This document shows, in pieces, positions 1-10,546 of a stretch of DNA of 64,000 nt. Source of the stretch: Paraburkholderia tuberum STM678 (GTDB taxonomy: Bacteria; Pseudomonadota; Gammaproteobacteria; Burkholderiales; Burkholderiaceae); the NCBI RefSeq assembly GCF_902833905.1, contig NZ_CADFGP010000031.1, forward strand, positions 1 through 64,000, in the 5' to 3' direction. Position 1 is the first letter of the stretch, and each line of letters opens with the position of its first letter. The notes under the pieces are model-generated. The model saw only the letters and a program-made list of their open reading frames with translations, was not told the origin of the DNA and did no database searches. Made by a program: the position numbers and the translations under genes.

Positions 1-110
1 ACGAAACGAAGCTCGCTGGAGCAATCCAGTCGTCAGGAAACGCCGGATACGTGATCCGTACGTCCGGTGTTGTGGGAGGACGGCGGGGGCAACCCCGCCT
101 CCTACCCGAT
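1..110 (+). ncRNA. 3' end of a group II intron (class C-like domains V and VI)
   Basis: The first 110 bases look like the 3' end of a group II intron read on the plus strand. Domain V spans about 40-70: a 7-bp lower helix (41-47 pairs with 63-69), a two-base CG bulge at 61-62, and a short distal helix closed by a small loop near 52-55. The triad position reads CGC (41-43), as in class IIC introns; most other classes have AGC. Domain VI spans about 73-107, with a GCAA loop (89-92) and a bulged A at 104, seven bases from the proposed 3' splice site at 110, where the branch point is expected. The catalytic upstream domains and any reverse transcriptase would lie left of the window, so it cannot be told whether the intron is complete. 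Mobility and class are inferred from structure alone. Confidence 0.72.
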
Positions 111-188
111 CTGCAAGATTTGCAGCGGCGGCGTGCGTGGCTGCCGCAACCAGGAGCCGCCGCACGCGGGCGGCAGCCCCTCGACTCA
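111..188. other. Intron 3' exon / purL downstream spacer with inverted repeats
   Basis: This short spacer lies between the putative intron 3' splice site and the purL stop codon. It begins with a 15-base near-palindrome at 111-125 (6-bp arms, 3-base loop). A 9-bp perfect inverted repeat (139-147 with 170-178) follows purL in its own reading direction and could act as its terminator hairpin, although no U-tract follows. No gene is visible. Confidence 0.4.
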
Positions 189-3100
189 TCAACCGAGCCA
201 GCGACGCGCGTTCTGGAACACGCGCAGCCACGGGCTCGCGTCCGTGCCGATCTCGCCCCAGCCCTGCGGATGCCAGCTCATCTGCACCGCGCGATGCACG
301 CGCTCCATGTGCGGCATCAGCACCGTGAAGCGGCCGTCGGCCGTCGTGACCGACGTGATGCCCTCGGGCGAACCGTTCGGGTTGAACGGATACTGCTCGG
401 TCGCCTGACCACGGTGATCGACATAGCGCATCGCGACCGCGACCTTCGACTTGTCGCCCTGCTGCGAGAAGTCCGCAAAGCCTTCGCCGTGCGCGACCGC
501 GACCGGAATGCGCGAGCCTTCCATGCCGGCGAAAAAGAGCGACGGCGATGCCTGCACCTCGACGAGCGAGAAGCGTGCCTCGAACTGCTCCGACTTGTTG
601 CGCGTGAACTTCGGCCATGCTTCGGCGCCGGGGATCATCGACGCGAGGCTGCTCATCATCTGGCAGCCGTTGCAGATGCCGAGCGCAAACGTGTCGCCAC
701 GACTGAAGAACGCGGCGAACATGTCGGCCAGTTGCGCGTTGAAGCGGATCGTCTTGGCCCAGCCTTCGCCGGCGCCCAGCGTATCGCCGTACGAGAAGCC
801 GCCGCACGCGACCGCACCCGCGAAATCGGCGAGGTTCGCGCGGCCCGCGAGCAGGTCGCTCATATGCACGTCGTGCGCGTCGAAGCCGGCGCGATCGAAT
901 GCATAGGCCGTCTCCAGATGCGAGTTCACGCCCTGCTCGCGCAGGATCGCGACGCGCGGACGCGCGCCCTTGCCGACGCCCCGAAGGAAGTCCCCTTGGG
1001 GGACGCCCCGAAGGAAGTCCCCTTGGGGGACGAAGGGTGCGGCGACATCGTCGGCCGGATCGAAGCTCAGCACCGGCGTGATGCCCGGGTCGGCCGCATC
1101 GAGCAGCGCGTCGTATTCGGCGTCGGCGCAAGCCGGGTTGTCGCGCAGACGCGCTATGCGCCAGCTCACTTCGCTCCACGTGCGATGCAGTTCGGCACGC
1201 GGCGCCTCGTAGAGCTTCTTCGCGTCGCGATAGATTTCGATCACGTCGCGCTCGTTGGTCTTGCCGATCACGTGCGAGCACGCCGACAGATCATGCTCGC
1301 GCAGCGCGGCGAGCACCGCGTCGCGATCGGCCGCGCGCACTTGCACGACGGCGCCGAGTTCTTCGTTGAAGAGTGCGCGCAGCGTGCGGTCGTCGCGGCG
1401 GCCGCTGGTCTGCTTCGCCCAGTCCTTCGCGTCGCCGTAATCGGATTCGTGATGCGCGTCGAGCACGAGCATGTCGACGTTCAGCGACACGCCCGCGTGA
1501 CCCGCGAACGCCATTTCGCAAACCGTCGCCCACAGGCCGCCGTCCGAGCGGTCGTGGTACGCGAGCAGCTTGCCGTCGCTATTGAGCGCCTGGATCGCGT
1601 TGAAAAAGCGCTTCAGATCTTCCGGATCGTCGACGTCAGGCACCGTGTCGCCGACCTGCTGCGTGACCTGCGCGAGAATGCTGCCGCCCAGACGCTGCTT
1701 GCCGCGGCCGAGATCGATCGCAATCAGCACCGACTCGCCGACTTCGCTCACGCGCTGCAGTTGCGGCGTCAGATGCTTGCGGACGTCTTCAACCGGCGCG
1801 AACGCGGAGATGATCAGCGACACCGGCGCGACCACTTCCTTCGCGACGCCGCTCTCTTCCCAGCGGGTGCGCATCGACAGCGAATCCTTACCGACCGGAA
1901 TGCCGATACCGAGCGCCGGGCACAGTTCCATACCGATCGCCTTGACCGTGTCGTAGAGCGCGGCGTCTTCGCCAGGCGCGCCGCACGCGGCCATCCAGTT
2001 GGCCGACAGCTTGAGTTTGTCGAGCGACGCGATCGGCGCCGCCGCGATGTTGGTGATCGCCTCGCCGACTGCCATACGGCCGGAGGCCGGTGCGTTGATG
2101 ACGGCGAGCGGCGTGCGCTCGGACATCGTCATCGCTTCGCCGCTGAAGCCTGCGTAGTCCATCGTCGTGATCGCGACGTCGGCCACCGGCACCTGCCACG
2201 GACCGACCATCTGATCGCGCGCGGTCGTACCGCCGACCGAGCGGTCGCCGATCGTGATCAGAAACGACTTGCTCGCGACCGTCGGATGACGCAGCACGCT
2301 CTGCGCGACGTCCTGCAGCGCGAGGCCGGTCACGTCGACCGGTTCGAGCCTGCGCTCGGCACGCTTTACGTCGCGGTGCATACGCGGCGCCTTGCCGAGC
2401 AGCACTTCCATCGGCATATCGACTGGCTGGTGCGCGCCTTCCTGCAGTTCGGCGTCGATCAGCTTCAGTTGACGCTCGGCGGTGGCCGTGCCGATCACCG
2501 CGAACGGGCAGCGCTCGCGCTTGCACATCGCTTCGAACGCCGGCAGATCGGCCGGCGCAATGGCGAGCACGTAGCGCTCCTGCGCTTCGTTCGACCAGAT
2601 TTCGCGCGGCGACAGACCGCTCTCTTCGAGCTGGATCTTGCGCAGTTCGAACAGTGCGCCCTTGCCCGCACCGTCCACCACTTCGGGGAACGCGTTCGAC
2701 AGACCGCCCGCGCCGACGTCGTGAATACTGAGGATCGGGTTCTTGGCGCCGAGTTGCCAGCACGCGTTGATCACTTCCTGCGCGCGTCGCTCGATTTCCG
2801 GGTTGCCGCGCTGCACCGAGTCGAAGTCGAGTTCGGCGGTGTTGGTGCCGGTCGCCATCGAGCTCGCGGCGCCGCCGCCCATGCCGATGCGCATGCCCGG
2901 GCCGCCGATCTGGATCAGCAGCGAGCCTTCCGGCAGATCGTGCTTGTGCGTGTGCTGGTCGGAGATATTGCCGATGCCGCCCGCGATCATGATCGGCTTG
3001 TGATAGCCGCGCACGAGACCCGCGACGTTCTGCTCGTAGGTGCGGAAGTAGCCGCCGAGGTTCGGCCGGCCGAATTCGTTGTTGAACGCCGCGGCGCCGA

Positions 3101-4325
3101 GCGGGCCGTCGATCATGATCTGCAGCGGCGAGGCGATGCGGTCCGGGCGGCCGTACGCTTCGTGCTGGTCGGCCGGATTGCGCTGCGCGAGCGGCTGAGC
3201 GGTGTCGCGGGCGTTTTCCCACGCCTCGACGCCGTCCGGCAGTTCGAGGTTCGATACCGTGAAGCCCGCGAGGCCCGCCTTCGGACGCGCGCCGCGTCCG
3301 GTCGCGCCTTCGTCGCGGATTTCGCCACCTGCGCCGGTCGCGGCGCCCGGGAACGGCGAGATCGCCGTCGGATGATTGTGCGTTTCCACCTTCATCAGCG
3401 TGTGCGTGAACTCGACGCTGCGGCCATAGTGCTCGGGCAATTCGCTCGCGCCGAGCTGCGCCGGCGTGCGCGGAAACCAGCGCTCGGCCATGCCGCCGAC
3501 CATGATCGCCGAGTTGTCCGAATACGCGACGATCGTGCCCTGCGGGTTCAGCTTCTCGGTGTTGCGGATCATGTTGAACAGCGACATGTCCTGCTTCTCG
3601 CCGTCGATCGTCCAGTCCGCGTTGAAGATCTTGTGGCGGCAGTGCTCGCTGTTGGCCTGCGCGAACATCATCAGCTCGACGTCGGTCGGATTGCGGCCGA
3701 GCTTCGTGAATGCGTCGACCAGATAGTCGATTTCGTCGTCGGCGAGCGCGAGGCCCAGTTCCGCGTTGGCGGTTTCGAGCGCGGCGCGGCCGCTCGCGAG
3801 CACGTCGACGGTTTGCAGAAGCTTGGCCGGCAATTCGTCAAACAGATGCAACGCATGGTCGCGCGATGGCGCGACGCTCTCGGTCATGCGATCGTGCAGC
3901 GCGGCGGCGACGGCCGCGCGCGCTTCGTCCGACAGCGTCTTCTTGCCGCCGAGCAGGCCGCTTTTCAGCGTCACCGAGTACTCGACGCCGCGCTCGATGC
4001 GGCGCACCCGCGTGAGCCCGCACAGATGCGCGATGTCGGTTGCCTTGCTGGCCCACGGCGACACGGTGCCAAAGCGCGGCACGACGAGGAAGGTCTCGAC
4101 CGCGCCACGCTCCTTGCCCTCTTCGAACGGATTGCCGTAGTGCATCAGCGCCTCGATCTTCGCGCTGTCTTCAGCGGACAGTTCGGTCTGGGCATTGACG
4201 AAGTGCAGATACTGCCCGCGCACGCCGGTGATATTCGGGTCGATGCGCGTGAGCGTGTCGAGCAGGCGGGTTTGACGGAAATCGGAGAGGGCCGAAGCGC
4301 CGGGGAAACACGAGAAGTGGGCCAT
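189..4325 (-). CDS. purL: Phosphoribosylformylglycinamidine synthase (FGAM synthase), large single-chain form
   Basis: Cytosolic enzyme of de novo purine synthesis. It converts FGAR, ATP and glutamine to FGAM. The roughly 1378-residue chain has the proteobacterial single-chain layout: N-terminal PurS-like part, linker, two AIRS-type halves (the glycine-rich stretch beginning PGAATGAGGEIRDEG is intact), and a C-terminal class I glutamine amidotransferase with the nucleophile Cys in GICNGCQMM and the His in VAHGEGF. The start at 4325 (MAHFSCFPG) is preferred over the in-frame ATG at 4370 because this is where the conserved N-terminus begins. A perfect 27-bp tandem repeat (976-1029) adds two copies of PQGDFLRGV in the linker just before the amidotransferase domain. 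It keeps the frame, so the enzyme should still work. A TATAAT box lies 78 bp upstream. The gene is monocistronic here. Confidence 0.97.
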   Translation of the reverse strand: MAHFSCFPGASALSDFRQTRLLDTLTRIDPNITGVRGQYLHFVNAQTELSAEDSAKIEALMHYGNPFEEGKERGAVETFLVVPRFGTVSPWASKATDIAHLCGLTRVRRIERGVEYSVTLKSGLLGGKKTLSDEARAAVAAALHDRMTESVAPSRDHALHLFDELPAKLLQTVDVLASGRAALETANAELGLALADDEIDYLVDAFTKLGRNPTDVELMMFAQANSEHCRHKIFNADWTIDGEKQDMSLFNMIRNTEKLNPQGTIVAYSDNSAIMVGGMAERWFPRTPAQLGASELPEHYGRSVEFTHTLMKVETHNHPTAISPFPGAATGAGGEIRDEGATGRGARPKAGLAGFTVSNLELPDGVEAWENARDTAQPLAQRNPADQHEAYGRPDRIASPLQIMIDGPLGAAAFNNEFGRPNLGGYFRTYEQNVAGLVRGYHKPIMIAGGIGNISDQHTHKHDLPEGSLLIQIGGPGMRIGMGGGAASSMATGTNTAELDFDSVQRGNPEIERRAQEVINACWQLGAKNPILSIHDVGAGGLSNAFPEVVDGAGKGALFELRKIQLEESGLSPREIWSNEAQERYVLAIAPADLPAFEAMCKRERCPFAVIGTATAERQLKLIDAELQEGAHQPVDMPMEVLLGKAPRMHRDVKRAERRLEPVDVTGLALQDVAQSVLRHPTVASKSFLITIGDRSVGGTTARDQMVGPWQVPVADVAITTMDYAGFSGEAMTMSERTPLAVINAPASGRMAVGEAITNIAAAPIASLDKLKLSANWMAACGAPGEDAALYDTVKAIGMELCPALGIGIPVGKDSLSMRTRWEESGVAKEVVAPVSLIISAFAPVEDVRKHLTPQLQRVSEVGESVLIAIDLGRGKQRLGGSILAQVTQQVGDTVPDVDDPEDLKRFFNAIQALNSDGKLLAYHDRSDGGLWATVCEMAFAGHAGVSLNVDMLVLDAHHESDYGDAKDWAKQTSGRRDDRTLRALFNEELGAVVQVRAADRDAVLAALREHDLSACSHVIGKTNERDVIEIYRDAKKLYEAPRAELHRTWSEVSWRIARLRDNPACADAEYDALLDAADPGITPVLSFDPADDVAAPFVPQGDFLRGVPQGDFLRGVGKGARPRVAILREQGVNSHLETAYAFDRAGFDAHDVHMSDLLAGRANLADFAGAVACGGFSYGDTLGAGEGWAKTIRFNAQLADMFAAFFSRGDTFALGICNGCQMMSSLASMIPGAEAWPKFTRNKSEQFEARFSLVEVQASPSLFFAGMEGSRIPVAVAHGEGFADFSQQGDKSKVAVAMRYVDHRGQATEQYPFNPNGSPEGITSVTTADGRFTVLMPHMERVHRAVQMSWHPQGWGEIGTDASPWLRVFQNARRWLG
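976..1029 (-). repeat. In-frame tandem repeat (2 x 27 bp), REP-like, inside purL
   Basis: Two perfect, adjacent 27-bp copies (976-1002 and 1003-1029) encode PQGDFLRGV twice. Each unit is itself an imperfect palindrome: on the purL strand, CCCCAAGG pairs with CCTTCGGGG around a GGACTT loop. It sits in the flexible linker between the second AIRS-like half and the amidotransferase domain. The palindromic unit and clean insertion suggest a dispersed intergenic repeat that landed in a gene, but no second genomic copy is visible in this window. Confidence 0.85.
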
Positions 4326-4638
4326 GGGACTTGACGTTGCGTCGCTCATTGATGCCGGGGAGCCGCGCATGCAGGCGACGTGAGGCGGAAAGGAAGTCCG
4401 GGATTATACCCCGGGAACGGGCTTCCAGCGGGCTCCGGGGTGCGTGGGCGGCGGGCCGCGCCTGCCCGCGCGAGGCGTCGCCGCGGTGCCCGTCGCGTCG
4501 CCGCGCGGGTGTTTTGACTGCTATCATTCGCGTTTCACCAGATCGGCGCACGCGGCCCGGGTTTCACCCGGCGGCGCGCCGCATGTCACAGCCAGCGGGA
4601 CGGCGCGCGAGCCGCCCGTCGGCACATCGAATCAGAGC
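4326..4638. other. Divergent intergenic region purL / DadA-like gene
   Basis: This 313-bp spacer separates two divergent genes. On the minus strand it carries the purL -10 box. On the plus strand a TTGACT element near 4515 could be a -35 box, but no good -10 is seen at the right distance. No ORF here looks like a gene. Confidence 0.5.
4403..4408 (-). promoter_or_regulatory. purL promoter -10 box (TATAAT)
   Basis: A perfect TATAAT on the minus strand, 78 bp upstream of the purL start. The -35 region is poorly conserved, so the promoter may be an activated or extended type. The inference rests on the perfect -10 and its position. Confidence 0.55.
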
Positions 4639-5934
4639 ATGGATGTCATCGTCATTGGCGGCGGGATAGCGGGCGTCGCCACCGCTTATCACCTGCGCGC
4701 GGCCGGCCACCGGGTATGCGTCGTCGAGCGTCACGCGACCGTCGCGCAAGGCGCCACCTACGGACAAGGCGGCAACGTGCTGCCGACGCCGCTCGACGTC
4801 TGGTTCGGCCCGACCTTCATGGCGAGCCGCTACAACGCGAAAAATGGCGTAATCAGCAAGACCGGCTTCAACGGCGCCGCGCGGCAGTTCATCAAGCAGC
4901 TCGGAGCATGGCAGGAACCCGAGGCGTTCGCGCGCCAGTACGCGCTGCTGCGGCCCCTGATCGAATCCTCGCGCGATGCGATGGCCGACGTCGAAGCCCG
5001 CTTCGGCCTCGAATTCGAACAGGCGAGCGGTCTGCTGTACCTCGTGCGCAGCGCGCACGAATGGGAGCTGAACGCAGCCGCGCTCGATCTGCTGCACCGG
5101 TTCGAGGTGCCGCATCACGTGCTGAGCCCGGCCGAATGCGCGGCGTTCGAGCATGCGGTCCCCACAGATCCTGAATTCGCCGGCGGCGTGCTGTTCGAGC
5201 ACGAGCGCACCGCGAACTGTCCGCTTTTTACCAAGCTCGTCAAACAGGTGCTCGATACCCAAGGCGGCGTGCAGTTCATGCCGAACTGCGAGGTGACCGG
5301 CATTCGTCTCGACAGTCAGCGCGCGGCGGTCGAACTGGCGCCGCGCGACGGCGCGCCCCGCTCGCGCGAGATCGACGTGGTCCAGGCCGACGCCGTCGTG
5401 GTCGCCGCCGGTTACGGCAGCCTCGCGCTGCTCGAACGCGCGGGGCTCAGGCTGCCGCTGCATCCGCTGCGGCTGCATTCGCTGGTCGCGCCGATCGCGC
5501 ACGAGGAATGCGCGCCGCACGTCGCGATCGTCGATGCGGTCAAGCGCATCGGCATCAGCCGCATGAACCATCGGCTGCGGATCGCGGGCGGCGCGGTGCT
5601 GCAAAGCGCGAGCCAGATCGACAAGCCGCTCGGCGAAGCGCTGACCAAGGAGGCGCTCGCGTTGCTCGGCCAGGCGACGCACGACTGGATTCCGGGCGCC
5701 GCGCGCATTTCGGCGGCGCTGCCGTGGGAAGGCGTGAAACTGCTGTCGCCCGATGGCTTGCCGGTGATCGGCAACGCGCTGCATCCGCGGCTGTTCATCA
5801 ACGTCGGGCATGGTCCGGCCGGCTGGGGCCTCGCCTGCGGCGCGGGCAAGCTCGTTGCACAGCTGATGTCGGGACAGACGCCGACGTTGCCGCAAGACAC
5901 GCTCGCTGCATTGAGGCCGGAGCGGTTCCAGTAA
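4639..5934 (+). CDS. FAD-dependent amino-acid oxidoreductase, D-amino acid dehydrogenase small subunit-like (DadA family)
   Basis: A 431-residue flavoprotein of the DAO/DadA family, expected to deaminate D-amino acids oxidatively and pass electrons to the respiratory chain at the inner membrane. The N-terminus shows the Rossmann dinucleotide motif GGGIAG (residues 7-12) and the acidic end of the second strand (VVER). The C-terminus carries the family's FAD-contacting GHGPAGWGLACGAGK stretch. The start at 4639 puts the Rossmann fold at the N-terminus; the open frame extends upstream to 4444 but that part has no recognisable protein. No alanine racemase or other dad gene is adjacent, so the substrate is uncertain; other DAO-family deaminases are possible. 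Confidence 0.85.
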   Translation: MDVIVIGGGIAGVATAYHLRAAGHRVCVVERHATVAQGATYGQGGNVLPTPLDVWFGPTFMASRYNAKNGVISKTGFNGAARQFIKQLGAWQEPEAFARQYALLRPLIESSRDAMADVEARFGLEFEQASGLLYLVRSAHEWELNAAALDLLHRFEVPHHVLSPAECAAFEHAVPTDPEFAGGVLFEHERTANCPLFTKLVKQVLDTQGGVQFMPNCEVTGIRLDSQRAAVELAPRDGAPRSREIDVVQADAVVVAAGYGSLALLERAGLRLPLHPLRLHSLVAPIAHEECAPHVAIVDAVKRIGISRMNHRLRIAGGAVLQSASQIDKPLGEALTKEALALLGQATHDWIPGAARISAALPWEGVKLLSPDGLPVIGNALHPRLFINVGHGPAGWGLACGAGKLVAQLMSGQTPTLPQDTLAALRPERFQ

Positions 5935-5954
5935 GGTTTCGTGCGGTTCCAGGC

Positions 5955-5989
5955 GGGTATGGCGGGCTGACAGCCCGCTGTCGATACCC
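5955..5989 (+). terminator. Possible hairpin terminator after the DadA-like gene
   Basis: A strong nested hairpin lies 21 bp after the stop: GCGGGCTG (5962-5969) pairs perfectly with CAGCCCGC (5971-5978), flanked by GGGTAT/ATACCC arms (5955-5960 with 5984-5989). There is no U-tract, so it may be a Rho-dependent or processing structure instead. Confidence 0.35.
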
Positions 5990-6112
5990 CGCGTTCATCG
6001 CGCCGCTTCCGCCGCACGCACCGAAACAGCCGCACGCCGTGCGCCTATCGGCACTAACATAGCGATTCCAAAGTCTGCCCGCCGCGCCGCGGGCGCACCG
6101 CCAGGTTTCGCC

Positions 6113-7753
6113 ATGACAGACGCAGAAAACTCGCTGCTCTCCCTTTTCGATCCGCTGACCGACTCGCAGCCGCTTGCGCTGCCGCTGCTGACGCTGACCG
6201 ACTTGCGGATCGCCGAATCCCTGGCCGCCACGGCCCTGCCCGAGCACACGCTGATGGCGCGCGCCGGTCATGCGGCCGCGCGCTGGCTGCTCGAACGGAT
6301 CGCCGCGGATACGTCGGTGACGAAGTCGCAGCAGCGCGCGTGGCTGGTCGCCGGCCCCGGCAACAATGGCGGCGACGCGCTGGTCGTCGCGACGGAACTG
6401 CACAAGGCCGGCATCGCAGTCGAAGTCTGTATGCCGCTTGAAGTGAAGCCCGCCGACGCGCGCTGGGCGCTCGACGCCGCGCGCGCCGCCGGCGTGCCGA
6501 TCGACGCGGCGCCGCCCGCCTCGCTCGACGGCTATGGCTGGCTCGTCGACGGTATGTTCGGCATCGGTCTCGCGCGGCCGCTCGACGGCGTCTTCGCGAC
6601 GCTCGCACGGCAGTTGTCGCAGCGCACGAAGGCGCGCCCGACACAAGCCGCCGTGCTCGCGCTCGATGTGCCCAGCGGGCTCGACAGCGACACCGGCGCG
6701 GTGATCGGCGGCAACGGCGCGGCGGCGGTCCATGCGACGCACACGATCACGTTCATCGGCGCGAAGCCGGGGCTTTTCACCGCGCAAGGCCGTGATCTCG
6801 CCGGGCGAGTGACGGTCGCACCGATCGGGCTCGTGGCAGGGATCAACGACGGGGGCAGCCAGGACGCTGCCACCAGCGCCTCACGTGCGGCGATCCAGCT
6901 CAGCGCGCCCGATCTCTTCGGCCCCTTCATGCCCCCACGCAACTTCGCGACCAACAAGGGCACCTTCGGCAGCCTCGCGGTGGTCGGCGGCGACACCGGC
7001 ATGTGCGGCGCGCCGATTCTCGCGGCACGCGCGGCGCTCTACACCGGCGCGGGCAAGGTCCACGTCGCGTTGCTCGGCGAAGGCGCCCCGCCCTACGATC
7101 CGCCGCACCCCGAACTGATGCTGCATCCGATCGACACGCTGCCGCTCGATTCGATGGACGCACTCGCGATCGGCTGCGGCATGGGGCACGGCGAACGCGC
7201 GACGCGGGTACTGCACGACGTGCTGCAACTCGACGTGCCCAAGCTGTTCGATGCCGACGCGCTGAACCTGGTCGCCAAGGATCCCGCGCTCGCCGCGGAA
7301 GTCACCGCGCGCGGCGTGCAAGGCGATCCGTGCATTTTCACTCCGCATCCGCTCGAAGCGGCGCGCCTGCTTGGCAGCGATGCGGCGAGCGTGCAACGCG
7401 ACCGTCTCGCGGCCGCGCGTGCGCTCGCGGCGCGTTTTGCGAGCGTCGTCGTGCTGAAGGGCGTCGGCACGATCATCGCCGCGCCCGACGGCCGCCTCGC
7501 GCTGAACCCGACCGGCAACGCCGCGCTCGCGACGGGCGGCACCGGCGACGTGCTCGGCGGCATCATCGGCGCGCTGCTCGCGCAGCATCTGCCACGCTTC
7601 GAGGCGGCGCTCGCGGGCGTCTATCTGCACGGCCTTGCCGCCGATACGCTGACCGCGCAGGGCCACGGCCCCGCCGGGCTGACGGCCGGCGAGCTGGCAC
7701 CGATGGTGCGTACCTTGTTGAACCGGCTGTTCTATTCGGCGCCGCTTGCTTGA
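6113..7753 (+). CDS. nnr: Bifunctional NAD(P)H-hydrate epimerase / ADP-dependent NAD(P)H-hydrate dehydratase
   Basis: A 546-residue metabolite-repair enzyme. The N-terminal YjeF_N domain epimerises R- and S-NAD(P)HX, and the C-terminal carbohydrate-kinase-like domain dehydrates S-NAD(P)HX using ADP. Visible motifs are AGPGNNGGDAL (residues 80-90) in the epimerase half, GTFGSLAVVGG at the start of the dehydratase half (about residue 285), and the nucleotide-binding ATGGTGDVLGG near residue 475. Length and domain order match the E. coli YjeF (Nnr) fusion. It stands alone, 178 bp downstream of the DadA-like gene. Confidence 0.95.
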   Translation: MTDAENSLLSLFDPLTDSQPLALPLLTLTDLRIAESLAATALPEHTLMARAGHAAARWLLERIAADTSVTKSQQRAWLVAGPGNNGGDALVVATELHKAGIAVEVCMPLEVKPADARWALDAARAAGVPIDAAPPASLDGYGWLVDGMFGIGLARPLDGVFATLARQLSQRTKARPTQAAVLALDVPSGLDSDTGAVIGGNGAAAVHATHTITFIGAKPGLFTAQGRDLAGRVTVAPIGLVAGINDGGSQDAATSASRAAIQLSAPDLFGPFMPPRNFATNKGTFGSLAVVGGDTGMCGAPILAARAALYTGAGKVHVALLGEGAPPYDPPHPELMLHPIDTLPLDSMDALAIGCGMGHGERATRVLHDVLQLDVPKLFDADALNLVAKDPALAAEVTARGVQGDPCIFTPHPLEAARLLGSDAASVQRDRLAAARALAARFASVVVLKGVGTIIAAPDGRLALNPTGNAALATGGTGDVLGGIIGALLAQHLPRFEAALAGVYLHGLAADTLTAQGHGPAGLTAGELAPMVRTLLNRLFYSAPLA

Positions 7754-8100
7754 CGCGCGCGATTGCTCTGAATACGAATCGCGTCCGCGGCGCTCGTTCA
7801 CACCGATGACACATCGCGATCCCAATCATTGCGAGCGCGCGCAACGCCCAGCTGCCCGTCGCGCATCCCCGCTATACTGATTGCCTGCGCCGCGCGTCGG
7901 ATCGATCGCGGGTCGCGGCGATACTCCAGCGGGCGCGGGCGCCGCCTCGCGTGTTCGCGAAGTTCACCCGCTTCGCGAAGTATCGTCGGCACCTGTCCCG
8001 ATCCGGGCCGCGTGGCATCGCTCTGACTGCATCGCCGCATCATTCTCGGCCACGCTTCATGCGCGCGCCTTCCTTCGTGCCCCTTGGTTAGACGGACGCT
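7754..8100. other. Intergenic region upstream of pgi
   Basis: A 347-bp spacer between nnr and pgi. A TATACT at 7873-7878 on the plus strand is a plausible -10 box for pgi, but no convincing -35 lies 17 bp upstream. Short open frames cross the region but none resembles a known protein. Confidence 0.35.
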
Positions 8101-9723
<1,623 letters not shown>

Positions 9724-9775
9724 ATGGAAGTCTGGAGTGCACGATAGCGGGCGATAACGCGCCACAAACAGAACG

Positions 9776-9802
9776 AAGCGGGCTACGGCCCGCTTTGTTT
9801 TT
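9776..9802 (+). terminator. Rho-independent terminator after pgi
   Basis: The inverted repeat AGCGGGC/GCCCGCT with a TACG loop is followed by a T-rich run (TTTGTTTTT), 53 bp after the pgi stop. Confidence 0.75.
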
Positions 9803-9859
9803 GCTTCGACGACGACATGCTCGAAGTACGCGCGCGCAAGCCCGCGACCAGCCGGGCCA

Positions 9860-10546
9860 TCAAGCGAGCCGCCCCGCTTCGATCGTCACCGTCGTATCGC
9901 AACGCCGCGCGAGTTCGATGTCGTGTGTCACGAGCACGAGCGTCGCGCCGTGCGCGCGATTCATCTCGAACATCAGATCGATCACCGCGTGGCCGGTGGC
10001 CGCGTCGAGACTGCCGGTGGGTTCGTCGGCGAACAGGATCGCCGGGCGCGTGACGAACGCGCGCGCGAGCGCGACGCGCTGCTGCTCGCCGCCCGACAGC
10101 AGCTTCGGATAATGACCGGTACGCTGCCCGAGCCCAACCTGTTCGAGCAGTTCACGCGCACGCGCGGCGGCCTCGCGTGTGCCGATGCCGCCTTGCAGTT
10201 CGAGCGGCAACGTGACGTTTTCGAGCGCGGTCAGATGCGGCATCAACTGAAACGACTGGAACACGAAGCCGACCGCGCCGCTGCGCAACGCGGCGCGGCC
10301 GTCTTCGTCGAGCTCGCCGAGTTCGCGCCCGAGCAGCCGAACCGAGCCCGCGCTAGCACTGTCCAATCCCGCGAGCAAGCCGAGCAGCGTAGACTTGCCC
10401 GACCCGGATGCACCGACGATCGCGACGCTGCTGCCGGCATCGATGGCAAGATCGATGTCATCGAGAATCGTCAGTTCGCCCGCAGCATCCTTAACCCTCT
10501 TGCACAAACCCCGCACTTCAATGACTGGATCAGTTCTGTTTGGCAT
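9860..10546 (-). CDS. ABC transporter ATP-binding protein, LolD/MacB/YbbA type
   Basis: A 228-residue ATPase subunit with Walker A GASGSGKS (45-52), signature LSGGEQQRVALARAF and Walker B ILFADEPTGSLD. It resembles E. coli YbbA, which is likewise divergent from tesA; members normally pair with an MacB-like permease. No permease gene is present in the window, which is odd: the next gene downstream is pgi. The start at 10546 shares the tetramer CATG with the tesA start; an in-frame ATG at 10576 has a better GAGGGG ribosome-binding site and would make the two genes overlap head-to-head. Substrate unknown. Confidence 0.88.
   Translation of the reverse strand: MPNRTDPVIEVRGLCKRVKDAAGELTILDDIDLAIDAGSSVAIVGASGSGKSTLLGLLAGLDSASAGSVRLLGRELGELDEDGRAALRSGAVGFVFQSFQLMPHLTALENVTLPLELQGGIGTREAAARARELLEQVGLGQRTGHYPKLLSGGEQQRVALARAFVTRPAILFADEPTGSLDAATGHAVIDLMFEMNRAHGATLVLVTHDIELARRCDTTVTIEAGRLA

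Noticed and set aside
51..4334. A 1427-codon open frame on the plus strand opposite purL
   Set aside because: It is the mirror of a real, well-conserved gene. Its product is Arg/His/Ala-rich with no domain, the pattern produced by high-GC third positions.
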